A stretch of 64,000 bases of DNA from Sporosarcina sp. BI001-red (GCF_003384035.1 NZ_QQAK01000012.1:1-64000), one strand, 5' to 3'. Shown: positions 24,877-34,740, counted from the stretch's first letter. Notes: generated by a model not told the origin, from the sequence alone. Translations and numbers: made by a program.

Positions 24877-26064
24877 GTGATTAAAGATAAGGCAGGTGGT
24901 TCTTTGAACTATCAATCGAATCGTTTGGGACAAATCCCTCCGTATTTGTTTGCGGAAATCAATAAGAAGAAAGCTGCGATGATTGAAGCGGGAGTGGATG
25001 TAATCGATTTGGGAATTGGGGATCCTGATTTGCCAACACCTCAGCATATTGTCGAGAAGCTAGTGGAGGAGATGCAGAACCCTGCTAATTTCAAGTATCC
25101 CAGTTTCATAGGATGTCTTGAATATCGACAAGCTATCGCCGAGTTCTACCTGAGGCACTATGGCGTAGATCTTGATCCTGAGACAGAAGTTCTGGCCCTT
25201 ATCGGTTCTAAAGAAGGAATTGCTCATTTGATACCTGCACTGATCGATCCAGGGGATACGGTATTGATACCGGACCCGAGTTATCCTGTTTACAGAATGG
25301 CAACTTTGCTAGCAAACGGAAAGTACTATGACATGCCTTTGCTGAAAGAGAATAATTTCGAACCGGATTTTCGATCAATTCCACAAGAAGTCATTAACCG
25401 TTCCAAACTAATGTTTTTAAATTATCCAGGAAATCCGACTTCGGCTACTGTTGACATTGAATTCTTCCAAAAGGCAGTCGCGTTTTCGAAAGAACATGCC
25501 ATTCCGATTGCCCATGATTCTGCTTACAACATGGTGACGTATTCGAACTATACCGCGCCAAGTATTCTGCAGGTCGAGGGTTCTAAAGACAGTTCGGTTG
25601 AGTTCGGTTCGCTTTCGAAAACCTATAATATGACGGGGTGGAGAATTGGATATGTCGTCGGCAATAAAGAAATCATTAAAGCGTTATCGGTTCTAAAGAG
25701 TAATACAGATACAGGACAATTCACGCCAATCCAGAAAGCTGCCGCATTTGCTTTAGATAGCGACCAAAGCTGTGTCAAAACACATAACCGCATTTACGAA
25801 GAAAGAATGGCTATTGTGTTGGATGGTCTCTCTTCTATCGGCATACATGTAAAGCCTACTAAAGGAAGTTTTTTCGTTTGGGCACCGGTTCCAGAAGGTT
25901 TTACTTCCACGGAGTTTGTCACGCATGTTTTAGAGAAAACAGGGGTAATCATTACACCTGGCAACGCCTTTGGACCAAGTGGAGAGGGCTATTTCCGCAT
26001 CTCATTATCGGTTCCAAATGAAAGATTATTCGAAGCCATTCATCGAATCAAGGAAAGCATTTAG
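24877..26064 (+). CDS. DapL-like class I/II aminotransferase
   Basis: A 395-residue PLP enzyme. Motifs include IDLGIGDPDLPTP, the NPTSA stretch (FLNYPGNPTSATVD), the PLP lysine in FGSLSKTYNMTGWRIG, and the C-terminal Arg in GYFRISLSVP. The sequence is of the LL-diaminopimelate aminotransferase-like group, but its place before a semialdehyde dehydrogenase and lysine 6-dehydrogenase points to 2-aminoadipate (or lysine) as amino donor. GGAGG lies 11 bases before GTG 24877; TTG 24904 after AGGTGG is an alternative start that matches the usual N-terminus. Confidence 0.85.
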   Translation: MIKDKAGGSLNYQSNRLGQIPPYLFAEINKKKAAMIEAGVDVIDLGIGDPDLPTPQHIVEKLVEEMQNPANFKYPSFIGCLEYRQAIAEFYLRHYGVDLDPETEVLALIGSKEGIAHLIPALIDPGDTVLIPDPSYPVYRMATLLANGKYYDMPLLKENNFEPDFRSIPQEVINRSKLMFLNYPGNPTSATVDIEFFQKAVAFSKEHAIPIAHDSAYNMVTYSNYTAPSILQVEGSKDSSVEFGSLSKTYNMTGWRIGYVVGNKEIIKALSVLKSNTDTGQFTPIQKAAAFALDSDQSCVKTHNRIYEERMAIVLDGLSSIGIHVKPTKGSFFVWAPVPEGFTSTEFVTHVLEKTGVIITPGNAFGPSGEGYFRISLSVPNERLFEAIHRIKESI

Positions 26065-26096
26065 CAGATACGAAAAATGTTGAAGGGGGCAATAAT

Positions 26097-27650
26097 ATGA
26101 TAAATCGCAAAGGAATTCAAGTGGTTCATCCAAATAAAAAATTGACTATACTTAACGGAGGCAATGACACGAAAAAATTTGTGAACTACATCGACGGTGA
26201 GTGGTGCGAATCCTCTTCGGGTAAATTTGTGGACGTGCTAAATCCAGCTAACGGAAAACTGCTGGGGGAAGTCACGCAGTCTACTGATGAAGACGTGGAT
26301 CGTGCCGTTCAAGCTGCTAAAAAAGCTCAAAAAGAATGGCGTCTCGTTCCAGCACCTGAGCGTGCAGAGTACTTATATACAATTGCAACGCTTTTGAAAG
26401 AGCGGAAAGAAGAATTGTCACAAATTTTAACAAGTGAAATGGGCAAAGTAATCGACGAAGCTCGTGGCGAAGTTCAAGAAGCAATCGATATGGCTTATTA
26501 CATGGCTGGAGAAGGCCGTCGTCTCTTTGGCGATACGGTTCCTTCAGAGCTGCGCAACAAATTTGCGATGAGTGTACGCGTTCCAATCGGCGTTGCAGGA
26601 CTGATTACACCTTGGAATTTCCCGATTGCGATTGCTTCTTGGAAGTCGTTTCCGGCCCTTGTTTCAGGGAATGCCGTTGTTTGGAAACCTGCGACTGAAA
26701 CACCGATTATCGCATACGAATTTGCCAAAATTTTTGAAGAGGCAGGATTGCCAAAAGGTCTGCTGAATTTAGTGAATGGATCTGGAAGAGAAGTAGGAAA
26801 TGCAATGGTAGAGCACCCAGGTATCGACCTGATCTCCTTCACAGGCTCAAATGAAGTTGGAAGTGCGATCAATGCACGTGCTGGAGAACTATTGAAACGG
26901 ACTTCTCTAGAAATGGGCGGTAAAAATGCTGTCATTGTATTGGAAGATGCCGATCTCGATCTTGCGGTTGACGGCATTTTGTGGGGGGCATTTGGTACAA
27001 GCGGCCAGCGATGCACAGCGACAAGCCGAATTATCGTTCATCAGGATGTAAAAGAGAACCTTGAGAACAAGCTTGTTGACCGAATTGGTGAATTAACCCT
27101 TGGTGATGGGGCAGACGAAGCGGTAAAAGTAGGTCCGGTGATTAATCGTTCCTCTTTAGGTGAAATCCATGAGTACGTGAAAATCGGTCTTGCAGAAGGA
27201 GCTACACTTCTTACTGGGGGGAGTATGGTAACAGATAGCGGACTCGTTACTGGGAATTTCTATGCACCGACCATTTTAACCGATGCAACCGTTGATATGC
27301 GAATTGCCCAAGAGGAAATCTTTGGGCCAGTAGTCTCCATTATCCCAGTAAAGAGCCTGGAGGAAGCAATTGAAGTGAACAATAGTGTGAAGTTCGGATT
27401 GTCGAGCTCGATCTTCACTTCTAATGTCAATTTGGCATTCCAAGCGATGAGAGATCTGGATACGGGAATTGTATATATAAATGCGGGTACGACTGGAGCA
27501 GAAATCCATCTGCCTTTCGGTGGGACAAAAGGGACCGGAAACGGTCATAGAGATTCAGGGGTAGCTGCACTTGATGTGTATACAGAATGGAAATCAGTTT
27601 ATGTGGATTACAGCGGGAAACTGCAAAGAGCACAAATTGATAACTATTAA
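26097..27650 (+). CDS. aldehyde dehydrogenase, probable aminoadipate-semialdehyde dehydrogenase
   Basis: A 517-residue NAD(P)-dependent aldehyde dehydrogenase. The catalytic Glu lies in SLEMGGKNA and the catalytic Cys in GTSGQRCTATSR; cofactor-binding motifs are TPWNFPIAIASWK and FTGSNEVGS. It resembles the ketoglutarate-semialdehyde type. In this operon, lysine 6-dehydrogenase would produce aminoadipate semialdehyde, and this enzyme would oxidise it to 2-aminoadipate for the aminotransferase encoded just upstream. GGGGGC precedes ATG 26097. A terminator follows, but the transport and LysDH genes lie close behind. Confidence 0.88.
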   Translation: MINRKGIQVVHPNKKLTILNGGNDTKKFVNYIDGEWCESSSGKFVDVLNPANGKLLGEVTQSTDEDVDRAVQAAKKAQKEWRLVPAPERAEYLYTIATLLKERKEELSQILTSEMGKVIDEARGEVQEAIDMAYYMAGEGRRLFGDTVPSELRNKFAMSVRVPIGVAGLITPWNFPIAIASWKSFPALVSGNAVVWKPATETPIIAYEFAKIFEEAGLPKGLLNLVNGSGREVGNAMVEHPGIDLISFTGSNEVGSAINARAGELLKRTSLEMGGKNAVIVLEDADLDLAVDGILWGAFGTSGQRCTATSRIIVHQDVKENLENKLVDRIGELTLGDGADEAVKVGPVINRSSLGEIHEYVKIGLAEGATLLTGGSMVTDSGLVTGNFYAPTILTDATVDMRIAQEEIFGPVVSIIPVKSLEEAIEVNNSVKFGLSSSIFTSNVNLAFQAMRDLDTGIVYINAGTTGAEIHLPFGGTKGTGNGHRDSGVAALDVYTEWKSVYVDYSGKLQRAQIDNY

Positions 27651-27664
27651 TCAGTGAAAATTAG

Positions 27665-27714
27665 CCGCCAGCACTAGTGACGTTGAATAATCGTCAGTAG
27701 TGCTGGTGGTTTTT
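27665..27714 (+). terminator. terminator after the aldehyde dehydrogenase gene
   Basis: CCGCCAGCACTA (27665-27676) pairs with TAGTGCTGGTGG (27698-27709), followed by TTTTT. It separates the two-gene front unit from the binding-protein unit. Confidence 0.8.
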
Positions 27715-27855
27715 CAATTCTAAAACATTTTCAACCGATAAGTTTATGAATCTTTTACAAGGCTTGGACATATAGTTAACTAACTTGTATCTCAGTGGCG
27801 TAGGACAAACAATCGATACGCTCAAGATGGAAGCTGGAGAGGATATTATTTAATT

Positions 27856-27869
27856 TGTAAGCGTTCATA
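27856..27869 (+). promoter_or_regulatory. possible catabolite-response (cre) site
   Basis: TGTAAGCGTTCATA agrees with the CcpA cre consensus at all but one position and lies 24 bases before the binding-protein start. Carbon catabolite control of an amino acid breakdown operon is plausible. It is a motif match only. Confidence 0.35.
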
Positions 27870-27892
27870 AATATGAAACTGGAGGAATAATT

Positions 27893-28702
27893 ATGAAAAA
27901 GGTATTAATATTTTCGATGTTATCCCTAGTATTAGCAGCTTTACTTGTGGGATGCGGGGGGAAAAGTAAAGACAAAGCAGACGAAGCGGCTAAAACAGAT
28001 GTCGCCGATCGAATCACCGATTCAAAAGTCATGAAAGTAGCCTTTGAAGGGACATATCCCCCGTTTAACTTTCTAAATGACAAAGACGAGTTTCAAGGCT
28101 TTGATGTAGATATCTCAAACGAAATTGCTAAAAGGTTGGGTGTTGAAGCAGAATTCATCGCGACAAAGTGGGATGGGTTAATAGGTGGGCTGAAAGCAGA
28201 CAAGTTCGATATCATTATCGGTCAGATGACGGTTACCGAGGAAAGGAAAAAGAGTGTGGACTTCACAGATCCATATGTGGTGACAGGTTCGGTTTTAGTA
28301 ACACGCGAAGAAACAGATGATATTACTGAACTTGCTGATATTAAAGGGAAGAAAGTAGGCGTCGGAGGTGGAACAACTTTTGAAGAAGTTGCAAACAGTG
28401 TTGAAGGCGCAGATGTAAAGTTGTATAAAGCTGTAAGCGATTACATTCAGGATTTAACGAACAAACGATTGGATGTCATCATCAATGATCAGTTGCTCAT
28501 GAACTATAACATCAAAGAGAACAAATTACCGATTAAAGTTACTAGTGAAATCTTAAATAAAGACGAAATCGGGATGGCAGTCAATAAAGGAAATGAGGTC
28601 TTTGTAGAAAAAGTAAATAGTGCACTAAAAGAAATGAAAGACGATGGAACCTATAAAGAAATTTATAAAAAGTGGTTTGGCACAGATCCTTTAGACAAGT
28701 GA
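27893..28702 (+). CDS. amino acid ABC transporter substrate-binding lipoprotein
   Basis: A 269-residue family 3 solute-binding protein. The signal peptide ends at VGCGGKS (lipobox with Cys about residue 22). The mature domain opens VMKVAFEGTYPPFNFLNDKD and contains the conserved FDVDISNEIAKRLG and MTVTEERKKSVDFTDPY, typical of polar amino acid binders. CTGGAGGAA precedes ATG 27893. Encoded with lysine 6-dehydrogenase, a permease and an ATPase, it most likely captures lysine or a related basic amino acid. Confidence 0.9.
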   Translation: MKKVLIFSMLSLVLAALLVGCGGKSKDKADEAAKTDVADRITDSKVMKVAFEGTYPPFNFLNDKDEFQGFDVDISNEIAKRLGVEAEFIATKWDGLIGGLKADKFDIIIGQMTVTEERKKSVDFTDPYVVTGSVLVTREETDDITELADIKGKKVGVGGGTTFEEVANSVEGADVKLYKAVSDYIQDLTNKRLDVIINDQLLMNYNIKENKLPIKVTSEILNKDEIGMAVNKGNEVFVEKVNSALKEMKDDGTYKEIYKKWFGTDPLDK

Positions 28703-28709
28703 TGTTTCC

Positions 28710-28752
28710 CTAGAGTAACCAGACGCTGGATTTGTCGGTTACTCTAGTATTT
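28710..28752 (+). terminator. intra-operon attenuating hairpin after the binding protein
   Basis: CTAGAGTAACC (28710-28720) pairs exactly with GGTTACTCTAG (28737-28747), followed by TATTTTTC. It should make more binding-protein message than permease message, like the hairpin after phnD. Confidence 0.75.
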
Positions 28753-28789
28753 TTCTTTCATAAAAAATTGACAGAGGTGAACAAATTAT

Positions 28790-29938
28790 ATGAGAGTAGT
28801 CGTTTTAGGAACAGGGATGATCGGCACAACCATCGTAAGTGAAATAGCGAAATTCGAATCGATCGAATCGGTTACTGCAGTCGATGTCAGTCAGGAAAGT
28901 ATCGATAAATGTCTAGAAATTGCGGATAATCCCAAAGTGTCGGGAAAGATGGCATCGTTGTCAACAGAAGATGACTTCATAAAAGTACTTCAAGGTGCGG
29001 ATGTAGCAGTTGGGAGTCTCCCTCATTCCTTAAGCTTGACCGCTGTAAAGGCTGCAATCGCATCACAATGCCATTTAGTAGATTTGGTTGGATCGATGTT
29101 CCAAGAAAAACTAGAATTACATACTCAAGCACAAGAGGCTGGAGTGACGATTATACCAGGGTGCGGTGTTGCACCAGGAATAACGAACTTTCTTGCAGCA
29201 CAAGGAATCGAATTGCTTGATGAAGCCGATGAAGCGGTCTTGATATGCGGCGGGATTCCTAGATGGCCAGTTCCGCCACTATGGTATCAAGTCGTATTTC
29301 GATTGGAAAGTGTCTTAGGTCTTTATACGAAACCTGCTTTTGCAATAAAAAATGGCGAAATTGTACAACTACCGCCGCTTTCAGAACTTGAATCATTGAC
29401 ATTCCCTAATCCGGTTGGGGACTGTGAAGCCGTCATAACAGATGCGCATAGCACTGCATTTACGTTAAAAGGAAAAGTGGGAAACTTAACAGAAAAAACA
29501 GTTCGCTATCCAGGACACTGGGAGAAGATGAAGGTGTTAGGAGAGTTAGGCTTCCTAGATAATAAGCCCATTGAAGTGGAGGGGGTTATAACGACTCCTG
29601 TCAAAATATCAGAGAAGATCCTTCAGCCAAAAATGGTAGGCAGTTCAAATGAAGATGTAACGGTTGTGCGGGTAGAGGTAAACGGTAGGAAAGATGGAAA
29701 GTCTAAAAACTATACATGGGAAATGGTTGATGTATACGACCATGAACGTAATATATCTTCCATGGCAAAAACAACTGCACTTCCTGCTTCATTAGTGGCA
29801 AAGTGGATTGCAGAGAAAAAGATACTAGAAACGGGCGTGGTTCCCATAGAAACGATCATTATTAACGAGAGGTTTGATCCCTTTATTGAAGAGCTAAAAG
29901 AAATGGGAATCCACATTGAATTTAAGGATTACGTTTAA
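28790..29938 (+). CDS. lysine 6-dehydrogenase (saccharopine dehydrogenase-like)
   Basis: A 382-residue NAD(P)-dependent enzyme. The Rossmann start is VVLGTGMIGTTIVSEIAKFE. The middle block PGCGVAPGITNFLAAQG and then GGIPRWPVPPLWYQVVFRLE closely follow Geobacillus lysine 6-dehydrogenase, which oxidises L-lysine at the epsilon carbon to aminoadipate semialdehyde and ammonia. Length is nearly the same (about 385). Its position inside a basic amino acid ABC transporter unit, after a semialdehyde dehydrogenase and an aminotransferase, supports this role. A related saccharopine-type or amino acid dehydrogenase cannot be fully excluded. Confidence 0.85.
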   Translation: MRVVVLGTGMIGTTIVSEIAKFESIESVTAVDVSQESIDKCLEIADNPKVSGKMASLSTEDDFIKVLQGADVAVGSLPHSLSLTAVKAAIASQCHLVDLVGSMFQEKLELHTQAQEAGVTIIPGCGVAPGITNFLAAQGIELLDEADEAVLICGGIPRWPVPPLWYQVVFRLESVLGLYTKPAFAIKNGEIVQLPPLSELESLTFPNPVGDCEAVITDAHSTAFTLKGKVGNLTEKTVRYPGHWEKMKVLGELGFLDNKPIEVEGVITTPVKISEKILQPKMVGSSNEDVTVVRVEVNGRKDGKSKNYTWEMVDVYDHERNISSMAKTTALPASLVAKWIAEKKILETGVVPIETIIINERFDPFIEELKEMGIHIEFKDYV

Positions 29939-29984
29939 GATAGTTTAGTTTGATTCGTAAGAAAGCCTGGAAGGAAGTGAAGTA

Positions 29985-30641
29985 GTGGAAGTCACGATAA
30001 TAATCGACTCATTGCCCTCCCTATTAAAAGCAACAATTATGACGCTTTTCTTAAGTGGTATATCCGTACTTTTTGCACTAGTGATCGGTTTTTCCACAGC
30101 TCTTATCCGAATTCTAAAGGTCAAGATTTTATATGAAGTCGCCAGTATCTATATATCCGTAATCCGAGGAACCCCACTTCTTGTACAAATATTTGTCATC
30201 TACTACGGGTTGCCGCAAATCGGTATTTCCTTAGATCCAATTTCTTCAGGGATTATGGCATTAAGTTTAAACGCGGGTGCCTACCTTTCTGAATCATTCC
30301 GTGCATCGATCCTCGCTGTTGACAGGGGACAGATGGAAGCAGCTATTTCTATGGGGATGACGTATGGGCAAGCTATGAGGAGAATCATTCTCCCTCAAAG
30401 TCTTCGGATCGCCATTCCAACATTATCGAATTCCTTTATCGTTCTAGTGAAAGATACATCACTAGTCTCCGTCATAACTGTTACAGAACTTCTGCAAATG
30501 TCTAGTTTGATCATTGCAAAAACATTTGAGCCATTAACGATCTATTTAATAGCCGCAGCCATTTATTGGATCCTAATTATGTTCTTTACAACATTGCTGG
30601 ATAAATTCGAAAAGCGCTCATCAAAGCATCTAGTTCGATAG
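29985..30641 (+). CDS. amino acid ABC transporter permease
   Basis: A 218-residue HisM/GlnP-type permease with about five spans. The N-terminal SLLKATIMTLFLSGISVLFA and the EAA loop MEAAISMGMTYGQAMRRII are characteristic; IRGTPLLVQIFVIYYGLPQ is also conserved. GGAAGGAAGTGAAG precedes GTG 29985. It acts with the ATPase gene that follows and the binding protein encoded two genes upstream. Confidence 0.92.
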   Translation: MEVTIIIDSLPSLLKATIMTLFLSGISVLFALVIGFSTALIRILKVKILYEVASIYISVIRGTPLLVQIFVIYYGLPQIGISLDPISSGIMALSLNAGAYLSESFRASILAVDRGQMEAAISMGMTYGQAMRRIILPQSLRIAIPTLSNSFIVLVKDTSLVSVITVTELLQMSSLIIAKTFEPLTIYLIAAAIYWILIMFFTTLLDKFEKRSSKHLVR

Positions 30642-30677
30642 TGTCGGTAGGAGAACCAGGTTTAGGAGGCGAGTATC

Positions 30678-31427
30678 TTGAACGTCATTGAAGTGAAAAA
30701 TCTTAAAAAAGCTTTTGGAGACAATCCGGTGCTTGATGGGGTGGACTTGACTGTGAACAAAAGTGAAGTCGTCGTCATAATGGGACCAAGCGGGTCAGGG
30801 AAATCGACTTTTCTCCGTTGTCTAACCTATTTAGAAGAGCCGAACGAAGGCATGATTAGAATCGGCCCCCATGAACTTCATACAGGTGGAAAACTGGATC
30901 GAAAACGCAAGAAAGAAATTAGAGAGTTACGGAAGAAAACGGGTTTTGTTTTTCAGTCATTTAACCTTTTTCCGAATAAGACCGCGATTGAAAACGTGAT
31001 GGAAGGTCCCTTGACGATTTATGGCGTTAAACCAGGTGAAGCAAGGGAATTAGCTGAATCCCTTCTTGTCAAAGTAGGTCTTGGAGATCGTTGTGATCAT
31101 TATCCTTCCCAATTATCAGGAGGGCAACAGCAACGAGTAGCGATTGCTAGGGCGTTATCTTTAAATCCAACTGTCATGCTCTATGATGAACCCACGTCCG
31201 CTTTGGACCCTGAACTAGTCAGAGAAGTGCTACAGGTAATTAAAGAGTTGGCGGAAGAGGGGATGACTATGGTCATCGTGACACATGAAATGAATTTTGC
31301 AAGAGACGTGGCAGATCGAGTGATTTTTATGGATGGCGGTGTCATTGTGGAACAAGGGAACCCAAAAGATGTATTTGATCATCCAAAGGAAGAACGGACT
31401 AGAAGATTTCTTACGATGGCGGAGTGA
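30678..31427 (+). CDS. amino acid ABC transporter ATP-binding protein
   Basis: A 249-residue GlnQ-type ATPase with Walker [11 protein letters not shown]-loop FQSFNLFPN, signature [12 protein letters not shown], Walker [15 protein letters not shown] and switch TH in [17 protein letters not shown] precedes TTG 30678. It completes the importer of the lysine catabolic unit and is the last gene before a strong terminator. Confidence 0.93.
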   Translation: MNVIEVKNLKKAFGDNPVLDGVDLTVNKSEVVVIMGPSGSGKSTFLRCLTYLEEPNEGMIRIGPHELHTGGKLDRKRKKEIRELRKKTGFVFQSFNLFPNKTAIENVMEGPLTIYGVKPGEARELAESLLVKVGLGDRCDHYPSQLSGGQQQRVAIARALSLNPTVMLYDEPTSALDPELVREVLQVIKELAEEGMTMVIVTHEMNFARDVADRVIFMDGGVIVEQGNPKDVFDHPKEERTRRFLTMAE

Positions 31428-31562
31428 AAAATTGTTATTCTTGTAGCCAATAGAAAGAATCCATCTGGAAAAAAGCCTCATTAACATGGATTCTTATTTT
31501 GTGGAGTTAAGGAGTCGATTTCTCCAGTATCCCCCCTCATTGCTTTAGAATCTATCCATATA

Positions 31563-31606
31563 AAAAGGGACTTACCTCACTAAACAAAATGAGGTAAGTC
31601 CCTTTT
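31563..31606. terminator. strong bidirectional terminator
   Basis: Seventeen-base perfect arms (31563-31579 and 31590-31606), bounded by A4 and T4, lie between two convergent genes, the transporter ATPase and pepF. It can work in both directions. Confidence 0.85.
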
Positions 31607-31612
31607 GAATTT

Positions 31613-33436
31613 TCACTTCTGTAGATTAGGCTGTTGTAATTTGCTCGTCAATTCAACAAATTCTTCAACATCTTTTCCAACGAGCTCAATCCCAGCTGCC
31701 CAGAAATCTTCCTTCGTTACATCTACATCAAGATGTTTCTTCGCTAGGTCTTCTACTTTCATTGATCCTGTATCTTTTAGTAAGGCAATATACTTCTCTT
31801 CAAATCCTTCAGGTTGTTTCAAGTATTCCGCATAGATCCCAAGGCTAAATAAGTAACCAAACGTATACGGGAAATTATAGAACGGTACACTATCAATAAA
31901 GAAGTGTAACTTGGCCGCCCAGAAATGTGGATGATAAGAAGAAAGCTGATCCCCAAATGCTTCTTTTTGTGCTGCCACCATTAATTCATTCAAGCGCTTT
32001 TCTGATACAATTCCTTTTGCACGTTCCGTGTAAAAGCTGTCTTCAAATAAGAAGCGAGCACGAATATTTAGGAACATCGCGGTTGCACCTTCTAGTTTAT
32101 TGGCTAAAAGGGAGACTTTTTCTTCATCAGATGTAGCATTTTTTACAGTTGCATCGGCAATAATTGTTTCAGCAAACGTACTAGCTGTTTCTGCTACGTT
32201 CATAGCATAACCACGGTTTAGTTTTGGTAAATCTTTCATTACGTGACTATGAAAAGCATGCCCTAATTCATGTGCTAATGTACTCGTATCACTTGGTGAA
32301 CCTGTGAATGTCATGAATATACGGGACTCTTCAAATTCAGGTATGCTTGTACAATAACCACCTGGTCGTTTGTTTGCACGGTCTTCCGCTTCCACCCAGC
32401 GGTTTTCAAGCGCATGTTTGGTGAAATCAGTCAGTTTAGGACCAAATGAATTGAAATGCTCTATTATAAAATCACATGCCTCATCATAGGTGAACCGTGT
32501 TGGCTTTGTTTCCCCTAATGCAACGGGTGCATCCACGTCTTGCCAGCCCAGCTTATCCATCTCCAACAAATTCGCCTTTTGTGCTAAGTAATCAAGAAAC
32601 GTTTGTTTTTGTGCGTCAACTGCTGACCACATTGCGGCAAGAGTTTCCTCCGTCATACGATTGTATTCAAGTGGTTCTTCTAAATGACCTTCTCTTCCGT
32701 GTGCATCTTGTAATGTTAAGCGATAGCCCGCTAAATGGTTAAGGATGTCTGCAAAAATCGTACCATTCTTAGACCATGTTTTTTCCCAGTTTCCAAATAG
32801 CTCTGCACGTACTTCTGCATCAGGATCAGCGTACATCTTGTTCATTGCTTGCCCAACTGATAAGTCGATCGCTTTGCCGTCCTTATCTGTAAAGGGAATA
32901 GTCATAATGGAACCTACTGTATTATATAGATTGCTCCATGCAGCGATACCGTCTTTATCTAATTTAGCGATCAGCTTCTCTTCATCTTCAGACAATAGTC
33001 GTTTGCCTTGATCACGTATCTCATCTAGTGAGAAACTAATTTCTTTTAAGCCATCCTCTTGCAGAAGTTTGCTCCAATGATCATCTGAGAGTGCGACGAG
33101 TTTTTTAGTGAAAATCGTAGATAGTTGCTGGATTTCACTGATTAGTTCCATCACTTGACCTTTGACAACAGTTGCGTGGTCATCATCCATAAATGCGTCA
33201 TGCCACATATTGATGAATGTATCAACCTGTCCTAAACCTTTACCAATTACGTCTTGTTTTTTTAATAAGTCTTGTAAAGTAATGGCATCGGTAGCTGGAT
33301 CGCTGTCCCATGCGTTTAACTGATCTGCATAACGGACAATATCCTCTTTTACAGATGTAATTTTAGTTTGTACTTCTTTTGAATTTGTTCCACCTTTAAA
33401 TATACTCTCTAAATCCCACGTATCATTATATTTCAT
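31613..33436 (-). CDS. pepF: M3 family oligoendopeptidase F
   Basis: A 607-residue cytoplasmic zinc peptidase. The HELGHAFH motif at residues 389-396 provides the zinc ligands and the catalytic Glu; the third ligand is expected in the following ETASTFAETI helix. The N-terminal helical domain begins NDTWDLESIF, as in PepF. It degrades peptides of about 7-17 residues. AAGGAGAGTGAC lies upstream of ATG 33436. The gene is single, with its terminator shared with the convergent ABC operon. Confidence 0.93.
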   Translation of the reverse strand: MKYNDTWDLESIFKGGTNSKEVQTKITSVKEDIVRYADQLNAWDSDPATDAITLQDLLKKQDVIGKGLGQVDTFINMWHDAFMDDDHATVVKGQVMELISEIQQLSTIFTKKLVALSDDHWSKLLQEDGLKEISFSLDEIRDQGKRLLSEDEEKLIAKLDKDGIAAWSNLYNTVGSIMTIPFTDKDGKAIDLSVGQAMNKMYADPDAEVRAELFGNWEKTWSKNGTIFADILNHLAGYRLTLQDAHGREGHLEEPLEYNRMTEETLAAMWSAVDAQKQTFLDYLAQKANLLEMDKLGWQDVDAPVALGETKPTRFTYDEACDFIIEHFNSFGPKLTDFTKHALENRWVEAEDRANKRPGGYCTSIPEFEESRIFMTFTGSPSDTSTLAHELGHAFHSHVMKDLPKLNRGYAMNVAETASTFAETIIADATVKNATSDEEKVSLLANKLEGATAMFLNIRARFLFEDSFYTERAKGIVSEKRLNELMVAAQKEAFGDQLSSYHPHFWAAKLHFFIDSVPFYNFPYTFGYLFSLGIYAEYLKQPEGFEEKYIALLKDTGSMKVEDLAKKHLDVDVTKEDFWAAGIELVGKDVEEFVELTSKLQQPNLQK

Positions 33437-33537
33437 GTTAAGTCACTCTCCTTATAGTTCTCTATTCTAAACGTTATTCATAGATTTAGAAAGTTTTGTT
33501 AACTGAGTTGGTTTCATACTGACAAATTCCTCGATTT

Positions 33538-34740
33538 CTATGTTGTTTGGTTGCAATATTGACGCTGCTTTAATGCGAAATATAAAAGAGTACATTGTTT
33601 AAAAGAATTCAAGTTAATGCTCAATAGCTCTTGAAGTTGTTGCAATCTATATATAAGTGTATTGCGATGAATAAACAGTTTCCTTGCAGCCTGGCTCATG
33701 TTCATTTTCTCATCACAATAGACGAGAAAACTGTCAATGAGGACAGGGCCATTCACATGACTCAGTAATTTTTGGATGTAATTGTCTAGTGTGCAGTGAG
33801 CGGGTAGTGTGAGCTCTTCTAACCCATAGGATAGTAAGTCCCAATCATCTATCGCAACGATGGATTGTTGTACGTGATACCGTTTGGCAATCTCCAAAGC
33901 TTTTCTGCATGGTTCATAGGCTTGTAACACTCTCTCAATAGATGACGAAGGATCACTGTATGAAAACATGAACGCATTGCCACGATCACGGCTCTCTAAA
34001 AAGTTCCGTAACTTGTTCGAAGTGAACTCCAATTTTTTCAACATCGTAGTTCTATCATCATAGTCAACACTCAAAATAAGCCATTGACCGGTAGACAAAG
34101 GAACAACAATATCTTGATCATTTTTAATGAATAAACTCTTCAAGTATACATATAGCTCTTGTTCTACTTGGTTGAAAGTTTCTGTTTGCTGATAAGACGT
34201 AGCTTGTTCATCTGAAGATTGCAGATCCAATAAAATAGTGCGTCTTGGTATCCCTAAAGTAAATCCGTGCAGGTCACAATAGCTTTGAATGTTACTGAAA
34301 TCATCTTTCTCTCTATAACTAGAAAGCCGTTTAAAGAAATCTCGCATGGTTTCCATTTGAGAGGAGACTGTCTTTGAACGGAAGTTTTCCATCAGAAGCA
34401 TTTCTATATGGGATTGGACAAATTGTACATAACGCTCGACTACAGCAGGGTCTCCAATAAGACCAAGTACACCAACTGTTTCTTGTTGAAACCTCAAAGG
34501 TGCAGCAATTCCTGGTAAGACGTTCACGAGATTGACAGTTTGTTCCTTGGTGAAAAACATCATCTTTCCTGAGCGTGTTACTTCTGTAGTCACAATGTGA
34601 TGGGAGCCAATTCGATTATTGTCTGTGCTACCAATCACTAGCCCATCCTTATCCGTAATACTAATCGGGATATTAAATATAGAAGAAAATTGTTCAACAA
34701 TTGATTGTGCATAGTGCCCAATGTTCTGCAATTCATTCAT
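33538..34740 (-). CDS. CdaR/PucR-type transcriptional regulator
   Basis: A regulator of about 400 residues. The N-terminal sugar-diacid-recognition domain contains FNIPISITDKDGLVIGSTD and FQQETVGVLGLIGD. The C-terminal HTH_30 domain has NMSQAARKLFIHRNTLIYRL. Such proteins respond to small organic acids or amino acids and usually control a neighbouring catabolic operon. It diverges from the cluster starting at 34.9 kb, with a palindrome between them. The start is uncertain: ATG 34740 has AAAGGG immediately in front, TTG 34731 has better spacing, and an open frame extends back to 34821 without a site. Confidence 0.85.
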   Translation of the reverse strand: MNELQNIGHYAQSIVEQFSSIFNIPISITDKDGLVIGSTDNNRIGSHHIVTTEVTRSGKMMFFTKEQTVNLVNVLPGIAAPLRFQQETVGVLGLIGDPAVVERYVQFVQSHIEMLLMENFRSKTVSSQMETMRDFFKRLSSYREKDDFSNIQSYCDLHGFTLGIPRRTILLDLQSSDEQATSYQQTETFNQVEQELYVYLKSLFIKNDQDIVVPLSTGQWLILSVDYDDRTTMLKKLEFTSNKLRNFLESRDRGNAFMFSYSDPSSSIERVLQAYEPCRKALEIAKRYHVQQSIVAIDDWDLLSYGLEELTLPAHCTLDNYIQKLLSHVNGPVLIDSFLVYCDEKMNMSQAARKLFIHRNTLIYRLQQLQELLSINLNSFKQCTLLYFALKQRQYCNQTT

